A stretch of DNA of 64,000 nucleotides from Erythrocercus mccallii (taxonomy: Eukaryota; Chordata; Aves; Passeriformes; Dicruridae). Shown piece by piece: positions 1 through 13,343 of the stretch; the first letter of the stretch is position 1; each line of letters opens with the position of its first letter. The stretch is from assembly GCA_013397435.1 (NCBI GenBank), contig VZRG01000005.1, positions 1,139,508 through 1,203,507 of the forward strand, given 5' to 3'. Made by a program: the position numbers and the translations under genes. The notes beneath the pieces are model-generated. The model saw only the letters and a list, made by a program, of their open reading frames with translations, did no database searches and was not told the origin of the DNA.

Positions 1-3000
1 ACTATAGCCTTTTCAGGAGACTATTAAAAGCCAACTGCATATATATATATATATTCAAGAGGCAAATCTCATGGTGTCCAAAGTAGGTGTAGAAAGCACA
101 GTGACAGATCATGAGTGTGTGTGACATGCCCTTGAAATTTGTCATCCAGAAACACGATCTGTTTCTGAAGGCAGGACTGGTGCTGGGCAGCAAGGCTGCA
201 GAACTACGTGGTTAAAAGAAGCAGTTAAGCTGCTGTGTTGACTGAAAGGCATTTGGGAAAGAATGAAATGGGGATGCCTGAGTGTTAAGTGTGAAGTTTT
301 ACAATTGCAAGAAGGAAAATAGACTCTGTAAATCTCTCCACTGTGATGGAAACACATGTAAGAGGAGGTCAGTTTTCTGGAAGATGGTAATTTGAAACTC
401 ATTCTCTTCTCATTTGAACTTTGCTTCCCCTTTGCTTCCTGAAATGAGTGGTTAGTTTCCAAAATGGAACATGGGGAAAAAAGCTTTGAACATATCAAGT
501 CAGTAGAGTCTTTTCACTGGTAGATCTATCATTATATAACCAGTATAGGAACAGAGAAAAAAACAGGGAAGAGACCCCTGGAAGTATTCTGATTAAACTA
601 TTGCTCATAAAAGGCTAGTGAAAAAAATTCAGAATTTCTAACTTCAAAATCTTTGTTTGCAGTACCATAAACTGTTTCTTTGATTTTAGTCACTGTGGTT
701 AGTGTAGAAACTGAAGAAAGAAAGAGATTTTTTTCAAAGCTCTTTGATTTTCTTGTATTTTTGTGCTCTTAGGTCTGACTGGCTCCCACTGTAAATTGAG
801 ACCTCTCTAAAGTGTGTTTTGTTAATGGGCCATGAGAAAGAAAATACAGATTTAGCACTCCCTCCTCTTCGTGTGTCTTTTGTTCCCATTTTAGAGGACT
901 GCCATTTCAGAGGGAGCTGAGAGAAGAGCTGTAATAGGGTCATTCCCACCTGTGCTGATGGGGGAGGCTCCTACACCTGGTTCCGCAGTACCTTTCATGC
1001 TGAAAGATAAAATGTAAACCTTTTTTACATCTTTTGCTGTACTCCATGAGACAGTACAAAGGACCTATACATTTAGGTTTCAAATAACTGTGTTTGCTAA
1101 TACACAGGGCCCAGTTGCATACAAACCTCTGATGTTTGAGGAGAGTTGGAATACACCCACTTCTGCTCAATTTCAAATGGGCACTTCAGGTATCTCTCAG
1201 AAAAGTAATAAGAGGAACATAAAGAAATGAAATGTATGTTCCAGATCAGAATTTCCCTTTAATTAGGAATATTTCAAGTCCTTCTTTTCTATATCAGTTA
1301 TATAAAGTGGAAAAACTCATCATAAGCAAAAGGCAAGAGATTTTCTATCTGCATGTGATACATCATTTATCATTAGGAGCTAGGAGAACATGACCATTAG
1401 TTTTTTCTCAAGTCTTTCATATCTTGTGATTTCTAAGTCACTTTTGTATTACATTTTTTAATGATAGTGTTCAATTCAATACTTAGGGATTGTTCTCAAA
1501 CTTTTTAATGTAATCAACATCCATACAATATTGAAGGATCTGACTTAAATCTACAGAAGAAGGGATATTCAAAGTTGTCTATTTTTGAGCGTATCATTCA
1601 TCTTCATCTGTCACATCAATGTTGCTCTGTACTGTAAGACTGTGTGCTTGTCTTGTCCATTCTAAATTACTTACATATCCTTGAAAAGCCAGAAGAAAAG
1701 ATCAGAAACCGTGAACTTTTTATCATCAACTTCATGGAACCCAGAGTTCAGCTTTTTTAAAAAAAGGAGTCCTACTTTAGGGAAGTCTTTGCTCAGTCAC
1801 AACAGAAAATTAAGTATCACTTGTGAGAGGCTATGGGAATGATGTTTTCATTAGTTACACAAATGTTGATCAAAACCATTTTGATTTAACGGATGAATTA
1901 ACTCCATGGATTTAAATGGAGGTGCAGCAAGGTTGACCAGCTGCCAGACAAGAACCAGGTTCATTAAGTCTTAAAGGTGTCAGTCCCACCAATTTTCCAG
2001 ACATTGCATTCTCCCATATCATGGCAGGGTGAATGAAGAGATATGAGCAGCAGTAAATAACAGAAGAGAATATGATAAAGTAGAGGGAAGGTTAAGGGTA
2101 ACCTTCCTGTGAGTTGTTTTCCTGACATGCATTGCTTTACCCTGCAGTTGGTTTGCCAGCCCACACAGAATGTCAAGCTGTTGCAAGGCTGTTTCAGGCA
2201 CATATGTCAAATCTTCACCCAGTTTTTGCTCGATACACTGTACACGTGTAACCTGGCTCCCACGTAATGTCTAAGAAGACACAATTGCATATGAACCTGA
2301 AATGTTGTTCACAGAGACCCTCAGTGGTATGGCACCTTTGGGAACACAGTAAATTATCTGACATCTATGCACCACATATGTAGGGATTTGCTGCTGAGAA
2401 CACATTTTAATACTGGAGTTCCAATTTTAAAATATGGCCCAATCAGAAGTAGGTTGTACAGTGTCTGCTACTCAGAGCAGTTGTGCACCATATATGTTCC
2501 AGAGAACATTTGCATGCTTTCGGTGTAGTTTAAAAACAGAATTGCAGAACAAAATACAATCCAGTATAACTCAGCAGTAGCAATCTGCTTAATTTTTAGA
2601 GCTTAAATAGTTATTCAATTTCTTATAGTGAAAAGGCTTGACTTGCGTCACTATGCCTTCTCTCATGGAGAAATGTTATCATGCATAGGTGATGATGTCT
2701 CTTAAGAGCTCTTTTAAATTAATTTATTACTGTTTATTGTAGGCACTGTAATTATTAGAACATTTTATTGAACGTTTTTAACTCTTTATTAATTTAAATA
2801 AGAAGAGAGAATTTTCTTCTTTGTGCTGCTGTAGCTCCATTGTTTTTAGTGTTTCAGGAGCCACTACAATTCAGAAGATAATTGGACTTTTTTAATATAT
2901 AAGTTCATAATGAAGTTAATATAAAATTTCATTTCCATTTCCCATACTCCCAAATAAGCTGTCATAAGAAAATGAATTTCAGATGAGTGCCATTTGGTCA

Positions 3001-6000
3001 TGGCAGATCTTAGTAATTCAAAATCTTGGATTTAAAGTGAAAAAATAGTAACTGGAGGTGAGGTTTTTTACTATTCCCCAGTATGTTGCTGTTCTGCACT
3101 GGACACCTGCAGCTGTTTTCTCTGTTAACTACTTTCAAGGCTCAAAACCCTCAGCAAGCAGAAATGCGTGACTGCAGAGCTGTGTCCTTGCTGCCCAGCT
3201 GGGAAAAGCTCTGCCTGACTTTACCATCTGCCTCTCTCCCTCCAGCGCTTCTAAGAACACCGTGCAGTGGGGTGGAGCGCTCTTCTGGGAAGAGTTAGCA
3301 CAAAATACAAGGAACCTGAAAAGAATGAACTCACTGTGTGGTTGGGGGGAGTGTGTGTGCATGAAATTCAAACCAAATGTCTTACAGAATTAAGACTGGT
3401 TTGCAGAGATCTCCTGTTTTAAGATTATAAGCTGTGTTCTCCCAACAGAAAGATGAAAAATTAATGCCATGGACCCTGCAGATTTGCAGTCACCTGGGAA
3501 CTTGGACATGTGTGAAGCTTCTGACACATAAGCAGCCACACTGAAGTCAGTGCCTACAATTAAACTTCTTTCTGAACTGGGACCTGGTTATGAATTATTA
3601 AGTTAGTTCTAATTCTTGCCACACAGGACTGCTTTTAATTCTAAATTAATTTATTAATGTTAATAAGGTGCTCTGAGATCTTCCAACATGCATGGCACTA
3701 TTGAAATGTTAAGCATTGTTACAACTCATGCTTGCAAAAGCAGCTGAAGATGAATTTACTTTACATGGCAGTCGGTAATGGCTCACTTGGAACAGTTACA
3801 CATTCTATTGGGTAAAACAGGACTGTTATAAATTATAGCAGTGTTATGTTTACATAATGGACAGTAACCACTCCAGAGGTACCAGAACAGTCAGCTTGAT
3901 AATAGGCATTTTGAAAATTATGTAAATACATCTATATGTGAGGAAGCGAAATGGCTGTAGGAGGTAGAAGGCTGACAGTTACTAGTAAATACCACATGCT
4001 TCCAATGTTTTCAGCATTTTAACTTTTTTATACCAACACATCCATCCATCCTAACATGACAGCAGAGCAGGAAAGGGGCTGAATTCCACAGCACTGCCAC
4101 TAATGTGCTATTAGATGCACTATAGATGGACAAGACAGTGCTCTGCTGAGTTTGCAAGTTAGGCAGTGCTGCTAAAAGTTTTCAGGCATGTTTGATCCCC
4201 AGGACTCTCCATCTCCTCATCCCCCTTTTGACTGTGTCCCTTCACGTAAGCTTCCTCCCACACTTTAAAAAATGCAGCCACTTCATTTTTGCCAAGCATG
4301 TTGCCTGTCCTCCAACTGCTCTGTGCATCAGGGGGAAAAGTCCTTCCAGCTTTGTCCTCAGTCTCTACAGCAGTTACCTGGTTGCTTCTCCCTTGTCTTG
4401 CCTTAATCTCTAACATTCTGGGTAGTAAAGTTCAGGTAAGGAATGCTGCTTTATGAAACAGTGTGAAACAGTGTCTGCCATATCCCATGACCACGCTGTT
4501 AATGGTTGTACTCACTGTGTGTGGGGGGAAATAACACCCAAGTATCAACTGTAAGAATGAAACCCTCTTCTTGACCAGAACTGTTCTGTGGGTGTTTGCA
4601 AAACCTATTTTCGACAAAAGCAGGTTTTGATAAAAATCACTTAGTTTGGAAAAGAGGGACCATATGAAAAAGGCATAATTTTAATTAAAAAAAATTATTA
4701 GGACAGTTATTATACAACATTTTTTCCCAAAATATACTATTCAAAATGGTCATATCTATCTGTGTTATTCCCTAGCCTTAATGATAAACCTACCATTACA
4801 TATTTCATATCAGATATTTCCCCATAATTATTCCATTTTAAGAAAAATTACTCTGTATCACTCTCTTTGGTTTCCCTGTCTGTTAAAAAAATAATTCTCT
4901 AATAAATTTTTAAGGATAAAGTATAAGCTAAAAACATTTTAAAACTTTTTTTAATTAAAACTATTTTTAGCACCCAAAAATAACAAGCTTAAAGGCAGGA
5001 AAAATTGTCAGCAAGGAGTTCTGTTAATCTTATGCTGCAATGGCTGTATGACAGTCCAGGAGAACTGTGTTCTTAGTAAGAATCATTCTGGTCTTTCCAT
5101 ATTTATCTGGCTTCTGTTTCTTTCTACAGTCTGTGCAATTTGGACCCTCATGACACATTTCCAGTGGGGCAAGCCAGATGAGGTGCAGAAATCAAGCTGC
5201 CTTTTCAAATCTAAGTAGAACTCTGCAGGGACACAGCCTGCTGTTGTGGCTGCTGGTCTGCACAGGTCACTTGGTGTGTGCCAACCCTTCAGCCAAGCTC
5301 AGGCTGTGGGGGCACAGCAGAAAACCCTGTCACTGGTGGAGGAGTCCTCTGGTACTCCTTGCCCAGACTGACACAGAGAATGTGATTCCTCCCACTGGGT
5401 CATCTGGGGTGACTTTTGAGGAGAAAGAAGTCTGGTGAAGTCTGGTGAAGCTGGACTAAGGCACCTGGGAGGTGTAGCCCATTGGCAAACTGGGATAAGT
5501 GTGTCAATTTGGGGCGTTTTTTAGCAGTAAAAAATGAAACACTTTCTAAGGGAGATTGGGCTGGGGAAATGCTTCACTCCACCAGAGCTCTTATACATCC
5601 AGTTTATTCATTAGATGTCTCCCTTAATCAGAGCATGAACCTGGACTGCAATTTTAATACTGCCTTGCAACTCAGTCTCAGGGTATGTTCCTTGTTCCCT
5701 CCTCTCTGCCATGAAGCTCTCAAGACTCTTCTACTGCATCTAGAAACCAGAAAAGCTCTGGAACAAAAAGGTCTGGGTGTGAGGCAAGTGTCAAAGCCGA
5801 GCAAGTGGAGCAGCTTTGAGAATGATATGGCTTTCCATGTTCCTAATAAGGATTATTAAGATTTTGACTAAAACTTACTGTAGGGATTTGATTTGTTTTT
5901 TAACTTATTGTCCTTTAATAGTGTCTACGAGCTAAAAAAAATCTACTATTACCTAACTCAGCTGATTGTTTTAAAATCTGAGATAATATTTTGATCCAGA

Positions 6001-9000
6001 TTTATCCATGATTTTAGAAATATTTTACTTCCTTGAGAATTCTGTTACCAATTTACAAGTAATATCTCAGCGTTAGAGTACGTGGCAGATCTAGAGGTTT
6101 ACAGTCAATAAAATGAAGCCCAGGGGAGGTGGGGAGTCTGGATTTTATTCTTATCTGTGTGTACAGAAACTGGGTTAAGATGAGGACATGCTCATAAGAT
6201 TGATTTTCTTTTCCTGTAAATACAATGGAGAGATGAGTCTTTACAGCTACAGAGAAACACACCCTGCCATAACAGGATCCCCACCCTGCCTCTGCTCAGT
6301 CCTTTTGATAAAAGCCCTGTGCTGTGTGCACTACAGATTAGTTTTATATGAAGGAAATTGGAAAGGTTAAGGGGGATGGGGATGTGTGTGTCCTCTGACT
6401 TATAATGCTGTCCATTCTGGCTTTCTAGGAAAATGCTTAGGACTTACATCTCATTTTATCCCGGCAATTGCTAAAATCTGTGTGTCTTATCAATATTCAG
6501 TCCAGCTGTGGGACTGGGACAGTTTCACTTTTCATTTGAAATGGTCCCATCTCTTCTCAGAAACACAATTTTAACTAAAATGTGGTCTTTACGGTATATC
6601 CTTTTCTCATTTATTTTGCAACATCAATGTCATTAAAAAAAGATTTACAGGAAATATTAGGGGAAAAGACAAAAATACAAGAAATTCCACCAGCAAGACA
6701 TTCACTGTCTTGAGAGAGTGACACAGACCAAAAAGGAAAAGAGATATTACCAAGCACACCTTGGCTGATATTATTCTTTCTAAAGTCAAAATGTCATGAT
6801 AGCATAAAGGAATGATATGTATAGCATGATATTTTAACTGGGCTGATTTATGGTTGACTCACAAGAGTTGCACAGAAACAACCCCAGTGACAGATAAATT
6901 TTAATCAAGATATAGGTCTTTCTCTTTCCCTCTTTGTCCTTAAGATATATCATTAGCCTAAAGAGTCACTTTTGCTTCCTTTTTCTTGTTCAAGCAATAA
7001 GAGAAGCTGGATAGGAGAAAAAAAATCCAATCTGTAGAACAGGCTAAGTTCTTAAAATTTAGATTTTTGGACAACATATTTGGTTGTGCTAACTGGGGGA
7101 CAAACTGTTAGAGTGTTTTCTTGCAAGTCCTTTAAGGTCCAGTCTAGCAGCTCCAATCAGGTTGTTCTGAAGAACAGTTTCTCACAACCAGAGAGTCTCA
7201 GTATCCAGTGAGGAGTGGGATTGGCTCATGCACATTGCTTCAACGCTTCATCTGAATAACAAAAAAAAAAAAATTCTCTTTGCTCTGTTCTTAATATCCT
7301 TTGTGTGATGATGACCTGATTGTAGCCCAAATTTTGCTTGTAGCATTTTTAGTTGGGAGTTTCAAACTGCCTAGGCAAGTCTGATATTTCTTGCTACTGC
7401 AGTGTAGGGTTAACTGGGAACCATAACTATTTTTATTAGCTTCAAAAATCTGGTCTTTTATTTTTCCATCTGTTATTAATTTCTTTCAAGAGATTTCATT
7501 TTTTGAGGTGTGAAAAAGGCAAACAGATTTTTTGGGCTTTTTTTTTCTCTGCAAAACTTGATTTAAAAACATCTTTCTGCACAGAATACACTCAGCCTTT
7601 GACACTGGGTGTGGAACTCTTCTGAATCATGATGTGAAGGAGATAGATTTAGTACATAATTCACATTTTAGTAGGGAATATATTTTTCTTTCCAAACCAT
7701 AGCTTCCTCTTATAATTTGGGTGACAGCATTTGTCATGAAAAGAAGTGTATGCATATATGTATGTAATTCTACTGTGCTAGGGAGCGTGGTGCTTTGCAC
7801 TATCTAAAGATACTGAAGTCTGCATTGTAAAATCTAAAAAGAAAGTAAGTTAGCCATTGTGACACAGAGGGGGCAGCTGAATAACTCAGTACTTTCTTGC
7901 CTGCCAACCTGTACAAAGGCAGCAGGGCTGGTGTGCTGTGAGACTGGGTAGGACCCTGTGGTGATGCTTCTTAGTTTCTCAGGTATCACTGTCTCTCATT
8001 CAGTTAACTTCTTTCTGTGTTGAGTTACATCAGTTTCAAGTCTGGATATTTTATTGCCTTCCTTTCAATTTTCAGAGGCATTTAAATAAGTGCCTTTTGA
8101 AGAAGCTCTTTGGCCTGGCTGCAGAAATAGTTCCTTAGAGGAAGACAGCCAGTGAAATACTCTAGAAACAAAAGAATAAAATGAGAAAACCAGCCCTGAT
8201 GGGAATGATTTACCAGCAATCTCGGTAAGATTAGCAAAAGGCATAAAAGCCAAGTCCGCAAAAGGAGAAATGAGATACTGATCTCTGCGGGAGACACTGT
8301 CCCAGAATTTAGCTCAGTTCAACTGAGCAGCAATAAACAAAAAACCAAAAGCCAACAGAGCTTACAATATTTGGGATCACAAAAAGCTCAAAACCACTCT
8401 GAAAGTCATATCAATACTAAGCCAACAGGGGAGACAGCAAAACTTTTGAGTGAGCTTACAGCACACCTCTTAAAATATTGCCTTGCATCCCCCTGAAGAT
8501 CCAACATGAATATACATAATGAGATTTCTGTAGCACTAGCTGACCATATCTTGGTATTTTGCAAAGTATTTTCCATGCTGTGCCTTGCTTCTGTTGGATT
8601 ATTTCTATTAGTCGATGTCTGTATCTGCTCACCATCCTCATCCCTTCCTGAGAAACTTGTCCTCCAAATCCACACACTCAGGTTTGTTCTTGCATGGCTG
8701 TTAGCAGTCTTCCACCAATTTTTTTTTAAATTTTCTTTTTAATAAAATTCATTTCTAAGGATAATGTGTCATTTATGACAAAATTTTAATTGGAAAATGT
8801 TTTTCAGTTCCAGGAACTGAAGGTCCAGTGTGAGAATAACATTGTTTCTGACTAGGTTTCAGTATCTCGCATTAGAAAGGGATCACTGGTTTTCCACATT
8901 TAAAGCATAGCATCATGGTTTTGGTGTCCTGATCTTTTAAAAAAATCTGACAATAGCATAGGAATAACAGGGAACATACTTTAGGCCTCTTTGTGTAACA

Positions 9001-9699
9001 TGGGAACATGAATTAATTATATATTAACAAAATGCAGTTAAGTCATCTAAAGCAGTATTTGGTGCAGCACCATGATGGATATTTCTGACCTACCTTGTTC
9101 TGTTCCAGATCTGGGCCCTCTTTGCTGCACTTCACTGTTATACAGACACAAGACAAGTTCAGGGTTCATAGATTTTGCTGAGGTCCACATCTATTATGAG
9201 CCAGATCAGATTTCTGTCCACACAAATAATCACTGCCCACTGGTTACTGCTGCAGCCAACTCTTGAAGAGTTCTAGCAGTTTGCCCAGTGCCTATTCATA
9301 GTCATATAGGCAAACGCTCCTTAGTTCTGTAAAAATAAAACAGATCCCCACTTTACAGTCAGCACGTCCATTTTATGTTTAAAGAACAGATTATTCAGTG
9401 CAGCAAAGTGCTATTCATCATGGAGGCATTTCCCACACTACAAGCCAGGATCTTTTAATTAGACTCCAGGGAGTGCTGCTCCTTGGCCTGCATTTCTAGC
9501 TCAAGTATGGTGGAGAGGAGTTCAGCCTGAGAAATCTGTGTGGCACCTCACATTCACTGGCAGATCTGAAAGCCTCACCTTCAGGGCCAAAACCTGCACT
9601 GCTTTGAGTTAGTTCTTACCTCTCAATTGTCTGCATGCTTGAGTTAGCTCAAAGAGAGTTATGACATAAGGCATAAAGGGACTCAAAATCCAGCTTTTT
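1..9699. other. Intergenic stretch without a recognisable gene
   Basis: No open frame here looks like a conserved protein, and no exon chain with consistent splice signals and phase is evident. Small contents are an (AT)n run at 39-54, a 10-bp doubled unit (gaaacagtgt) at 4455-4474, a repeated aagtctggtg at 5428-5447, a strongly AT-rich tract at about 4675-4985 and an A13 run at 7261-7273. An ancient SINE-like tail is listed separately. By position this is the 5' flank of the gene at 47 kb. In mammals TGFBR2 also sits beside a large gene-poor interval, so enhancers could lie here, but none can be named from sequence alone. Confidence 0.6.
3650..3722 (+). repeat. Ancient amniote SINE-like 3' tail
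   Basis: The segment contains ggtgctctgagatctt, then ggcactattgaaatg and a closing aagcattgtta. This order matches the shared 3' tail of old tRNA-derived amniote SINEs of the MIR1_Amn type (gcgctttgagatc, then ggcgctatagaaatgc, then aagtatta). The body of the element upstream is too diverged to delimit. The match was made by eye, so a profile search is needed to assign the family. Confidence 0.5.
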
Positions 9700-9780
9700 C
9701 TGGTTGAATTGGAAAGGACTTTAAAGAACATCTGGTTCCAACCCACCTGCCATGGATAGGGAAAGCTCTTCCACGTATTG
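9700..9780 (-). mobile_element. CR1 LINE 3'-end fragment (minus orientation)
   Basis: The + strand reads ttggaaaggactttaaag, then catctggttccaaccca and cctgccatggatagggaaa. This is the reverse complement of the avian CR1 3' untranslated end. Only about 80 bp remain. The tail octamers expected at the left end are not clear, which suggests age or truncation. It has no coding capacity. Confidence 0.75.
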
Positions 9781-12700
9781 GGGAAGAAAAAAACCAGAAA
9801 TGTATAAAGGTTAACAAAAATTATTTGCTGTATGAAGCAGTTATATAATGTCTTAAAATATAACATGGATAAGAAATCAAAACGTGTAGTTATTTTATGT
9901 TCAGGATGAAACTCTTAACTGCTATCCAATAGCTGGAATTGCTGTGAATCCACGTTGGAAGTTGGTTGAGATTATTTTAAAGCAATGAGAAAAGGATAAA
10001 AATCAATGAAATACAACAGTTTGGAAAGACTTTTCCTGAAGGAGAGATATATCTTTTAGGGTATCCATGACCCAGTGTTAATCTTACTACTCTGATAAAT
10101 GACCTTTTTTCTGCTGCTTCAGAGTCAAAGAGAGAGCCACTTTGCAGAGTGAATGGAGCTGGGTGAATCACATGGTCTATGGCAAGCTGTGGAGTGCTTA
10201 GCAAATGAAGTCATCCAGACAGGATTAAACACAGTTATGTCTCTGTAGCAGAGCCTTGTTTATGGAAAATGATTTTGGGTGATTGGCTTAGCCTAAGCAC
10301 ATTCTGTTCTTTTTTACCTAGGCACATAAGACTTTCTTCTGTCCCGGGCAGAAAATGTTTCTGAGTTTAGGTCAAGGAGATGGAGCTTGGAGGAAGGAGG
10401 CTGGCCTATCTGTTCCTCTGATTTCTCATAGGCTTGGCAAGCTCCTCAATACATACAGCAGCCTGTGCTGCTTTTTTTTTTTTTTCCCTAAGGAAATCCT
10501 ACTTTTTGAGGTCCTTGTGTCTTTTCCAAATGAAGCCGCCAAGAAACACATGAAGCATATATCAGCTGCAATTAGAAAATGGTGGTTTAAAATTATGTTG
10601 GTATTTTAAAACATAAATATTCCTATTCATATGCATCTAAAATGCAAAAATGTACCAGCTGTGAGGTTTTTTCCTTTACTTCAGCTTATGAAAAACTCCA
10701 GGGGATCAGGAAATTTAGAGCACAAGAATGGTTTATTTTTATACCTATTTCCCTTGTCATTTCCTTTTCCTATTCCAGTCCCTCTGAGAGGAACCAATTA
10801 ACTTGAGACATTTTCCACATTCATTAGTATCTTTATTAAAAAAAAAAGGCAGAATTGTTTCAACACTGATATTTTGTGCCCAGTAAACTGCGATAACATT
10901 GCCTGTCAGAGTGTAGTGAATAGCAAAACTGTTGGAGATATAAAATCTGTGAATTAATAAAATTGTTACATTTTGCATCTGCACCTGTATCAAAATAGAA
11001 CAGACACCACTACAAAACAGTAGGTTAATAAATAAAATGTACTTTAAGAAAGAAGGGTAGTGGCCATAAATTAAAAGGTGATTGTCAATGCTGCTGGAGT
11101 TCATTGCTGGAAAAGAACCTGATTAGCACTTTTCAATAGAAGAACAAGGTGTTGTGACTCCAGCAAAAGGCTTTAACACTATCGGTCAGATAAAGAGTCA
11201 CCAAACTATCACCTGGGCTACATGTCACAATCAGAGAGATGGGTCTGCCCCATCTGGATGCTTCCTGAGGAGTCCTGGACCCACAGAGCCCCTGCTGCTG
11301 GTATTGGTGCATGTTTACTCTTCTCCCTGTGTCTCCTCTCTTTTCTCCTGCCATTTAGTGATGCCACAGCCACCCTGCCATGATCACAACCAGAAACACA
11401 GGCAGGTGATGCCGACAAGAACAGTACAGGGAGAGGCAGGGAGAGCTGGTCCCTTAATATGTGTGGTCTTCCCACCTGATCTGACTGGCTGCAGATATTG
11501 CTCTTGTCCTGGAAGGCTTCTTACAAGTCTGCTTTGATTTGGACCTGATGCTTTGTTCCCTTGCTTCTTGGCCTCAATAGAAAAACAAGAGGTCAGTAAT
11601 AGTGTAGGAGAGAACTACTTTTGTTATGTATCATTCCCTGCTGTATATCACTGTATTTCTACGGCCATACCACTCCTTTTTGCATACCACCACACCATTG
11701 CACACCACTTTTTTATTATTGTTATTTCTAGGGGATACATTAGCAGGTTCTTTTCCGCTGCTCTTTTTTATTTTTTTATTACTGAGGGAGCTGGAATCAG
11801 CTCAAGCTGTCCAGCCAAAATAGCATATAATATTCAGAAGTCCTCAAATTTCATAAGACCAAGGTAGATGGTCCTTACAACCACTTTACTTCTTTGCCAT
11901 GGAGACATGAAGTCCAGTGCAGATTTTTCCCATCCTTCAAAAATCTAATGTTGTAGGGTCAACATTAGGTACTGAACAATAGCATACCTTGGAGCAACTC
12001 CAACAAATTTTCATTTTAGGATTAGGAATTCCTCTGTATCAGCAACACTTCATACGCTCCATACTCTTTGTTTTTTGCCATGCTGAGCAACTTGTCATGA
12101 AGTTATCAGTTCTCACTAGCAACACTTCTCTGACCCATTTACCAAAAGAGCTCTACAATCTCTTGCAGTGACAGCTGCCCAGCACAGACACATCTGACAC
12201 TATTTTTTGGTGAAGTTCCAGCAGCTTGCTCTGTAATTCCTAGCTGAATCTTTTTTTCCTATTATTAGGGTTTTAAGGTTGCTAAGCACATCCAGCAGTT
12301 AAGACCTAGGCTTTGCGGCTAAAGTCAACTCTGAAAGCAACTAGGGTCTAGTTGCCATTTGAATGAAATGACTGAGACTTTGTACCTCCATCTCAACTAC
12401 TAAAATTAGAGAGAGAAAGAAGACAGAAAGAAAATTAAAGCATTTCTGATGAAACAAAACTGTCAACCCCAAATAAAATGAAAGAATTTACCATAATTCT
12501 TAATCTGATCTCCCAAACCTGTGGTAAGATTAGAGAGGCTTTTTGTTATAAGTCCTTAGTTCCCAACATCCTGTGTCTTCAAGACTTCACTCCAAAAATT
12601 CAGTGTGTTTTTGTGTGAAGGATTAAAGTTTTCCTGACTAAGATTACAGCTGCATTCAGAAACTGCTTGCAAATTATTGTTTTTCTGGGGAAAAAAAAGA

Positions 12701-13307
12701 CCCTCAATTTTAGGGGAAGGGCTTGCATATGCATGGTAGTCTGTAGGTTCAGACATAGCAAAGACATTTCTAAATGCAAAATTTAATATGGGAAATATAA
12801 CAACTGAATACTTGATAAACACCATACGACATCACAAACAGCCCTGAAAATAACCTCAAACTCTCACTAATATTTGCTGCTGTAATTTAGTATCTGTTAT
12901 CATGTTGCTTTATAGGCTTCATTACACATTGAAGATAAACCTGAGCCAAGTATCTCAAGCACTTTTAGGCGTATGCAAGCACAATAACTTTTAATAGAAA
13001 GTATTTCAGTTTCAGAGTGCTGAAAAGTTCTCATGTTTAAGAATGCTATGTATAGGACAGCTCACCTCAGAAATTATGTTTAGCTTTTTAAAAAATATTT
13101 TTCTGATTTTAATCAGCTTAATTCTTCAGTCTCCTGTACTTAAAATACAGGAAACAAGAATTAGACAATGGATAAAAGAGCTCGTAATAACTAAAACAAA
13201 ATTTCCTCCCATGAAGTCGGAGATCTGAACCTTGCAGGAATATCAAAGAGCTGCATATATTTTCTGTGCACTAAATATTTTTAAATACCATAAAGACTGT
13301 TAAAAAT

Positions 13308-13343
13308 AAATACCTTAGAGCACCTAAATACCTTAGAGCACCT
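13308..13343. repeat. Perfect 18-bp tandem duplication
   Basis: The unit aaataccttagagcacct occurs twice back to back (13308-13325 and 13326-13343) with no mismatch. The perfect identity suggests a recent slippage or end-joining event. The surroundings are AT-rich and non-coding. Confidence 0.9.
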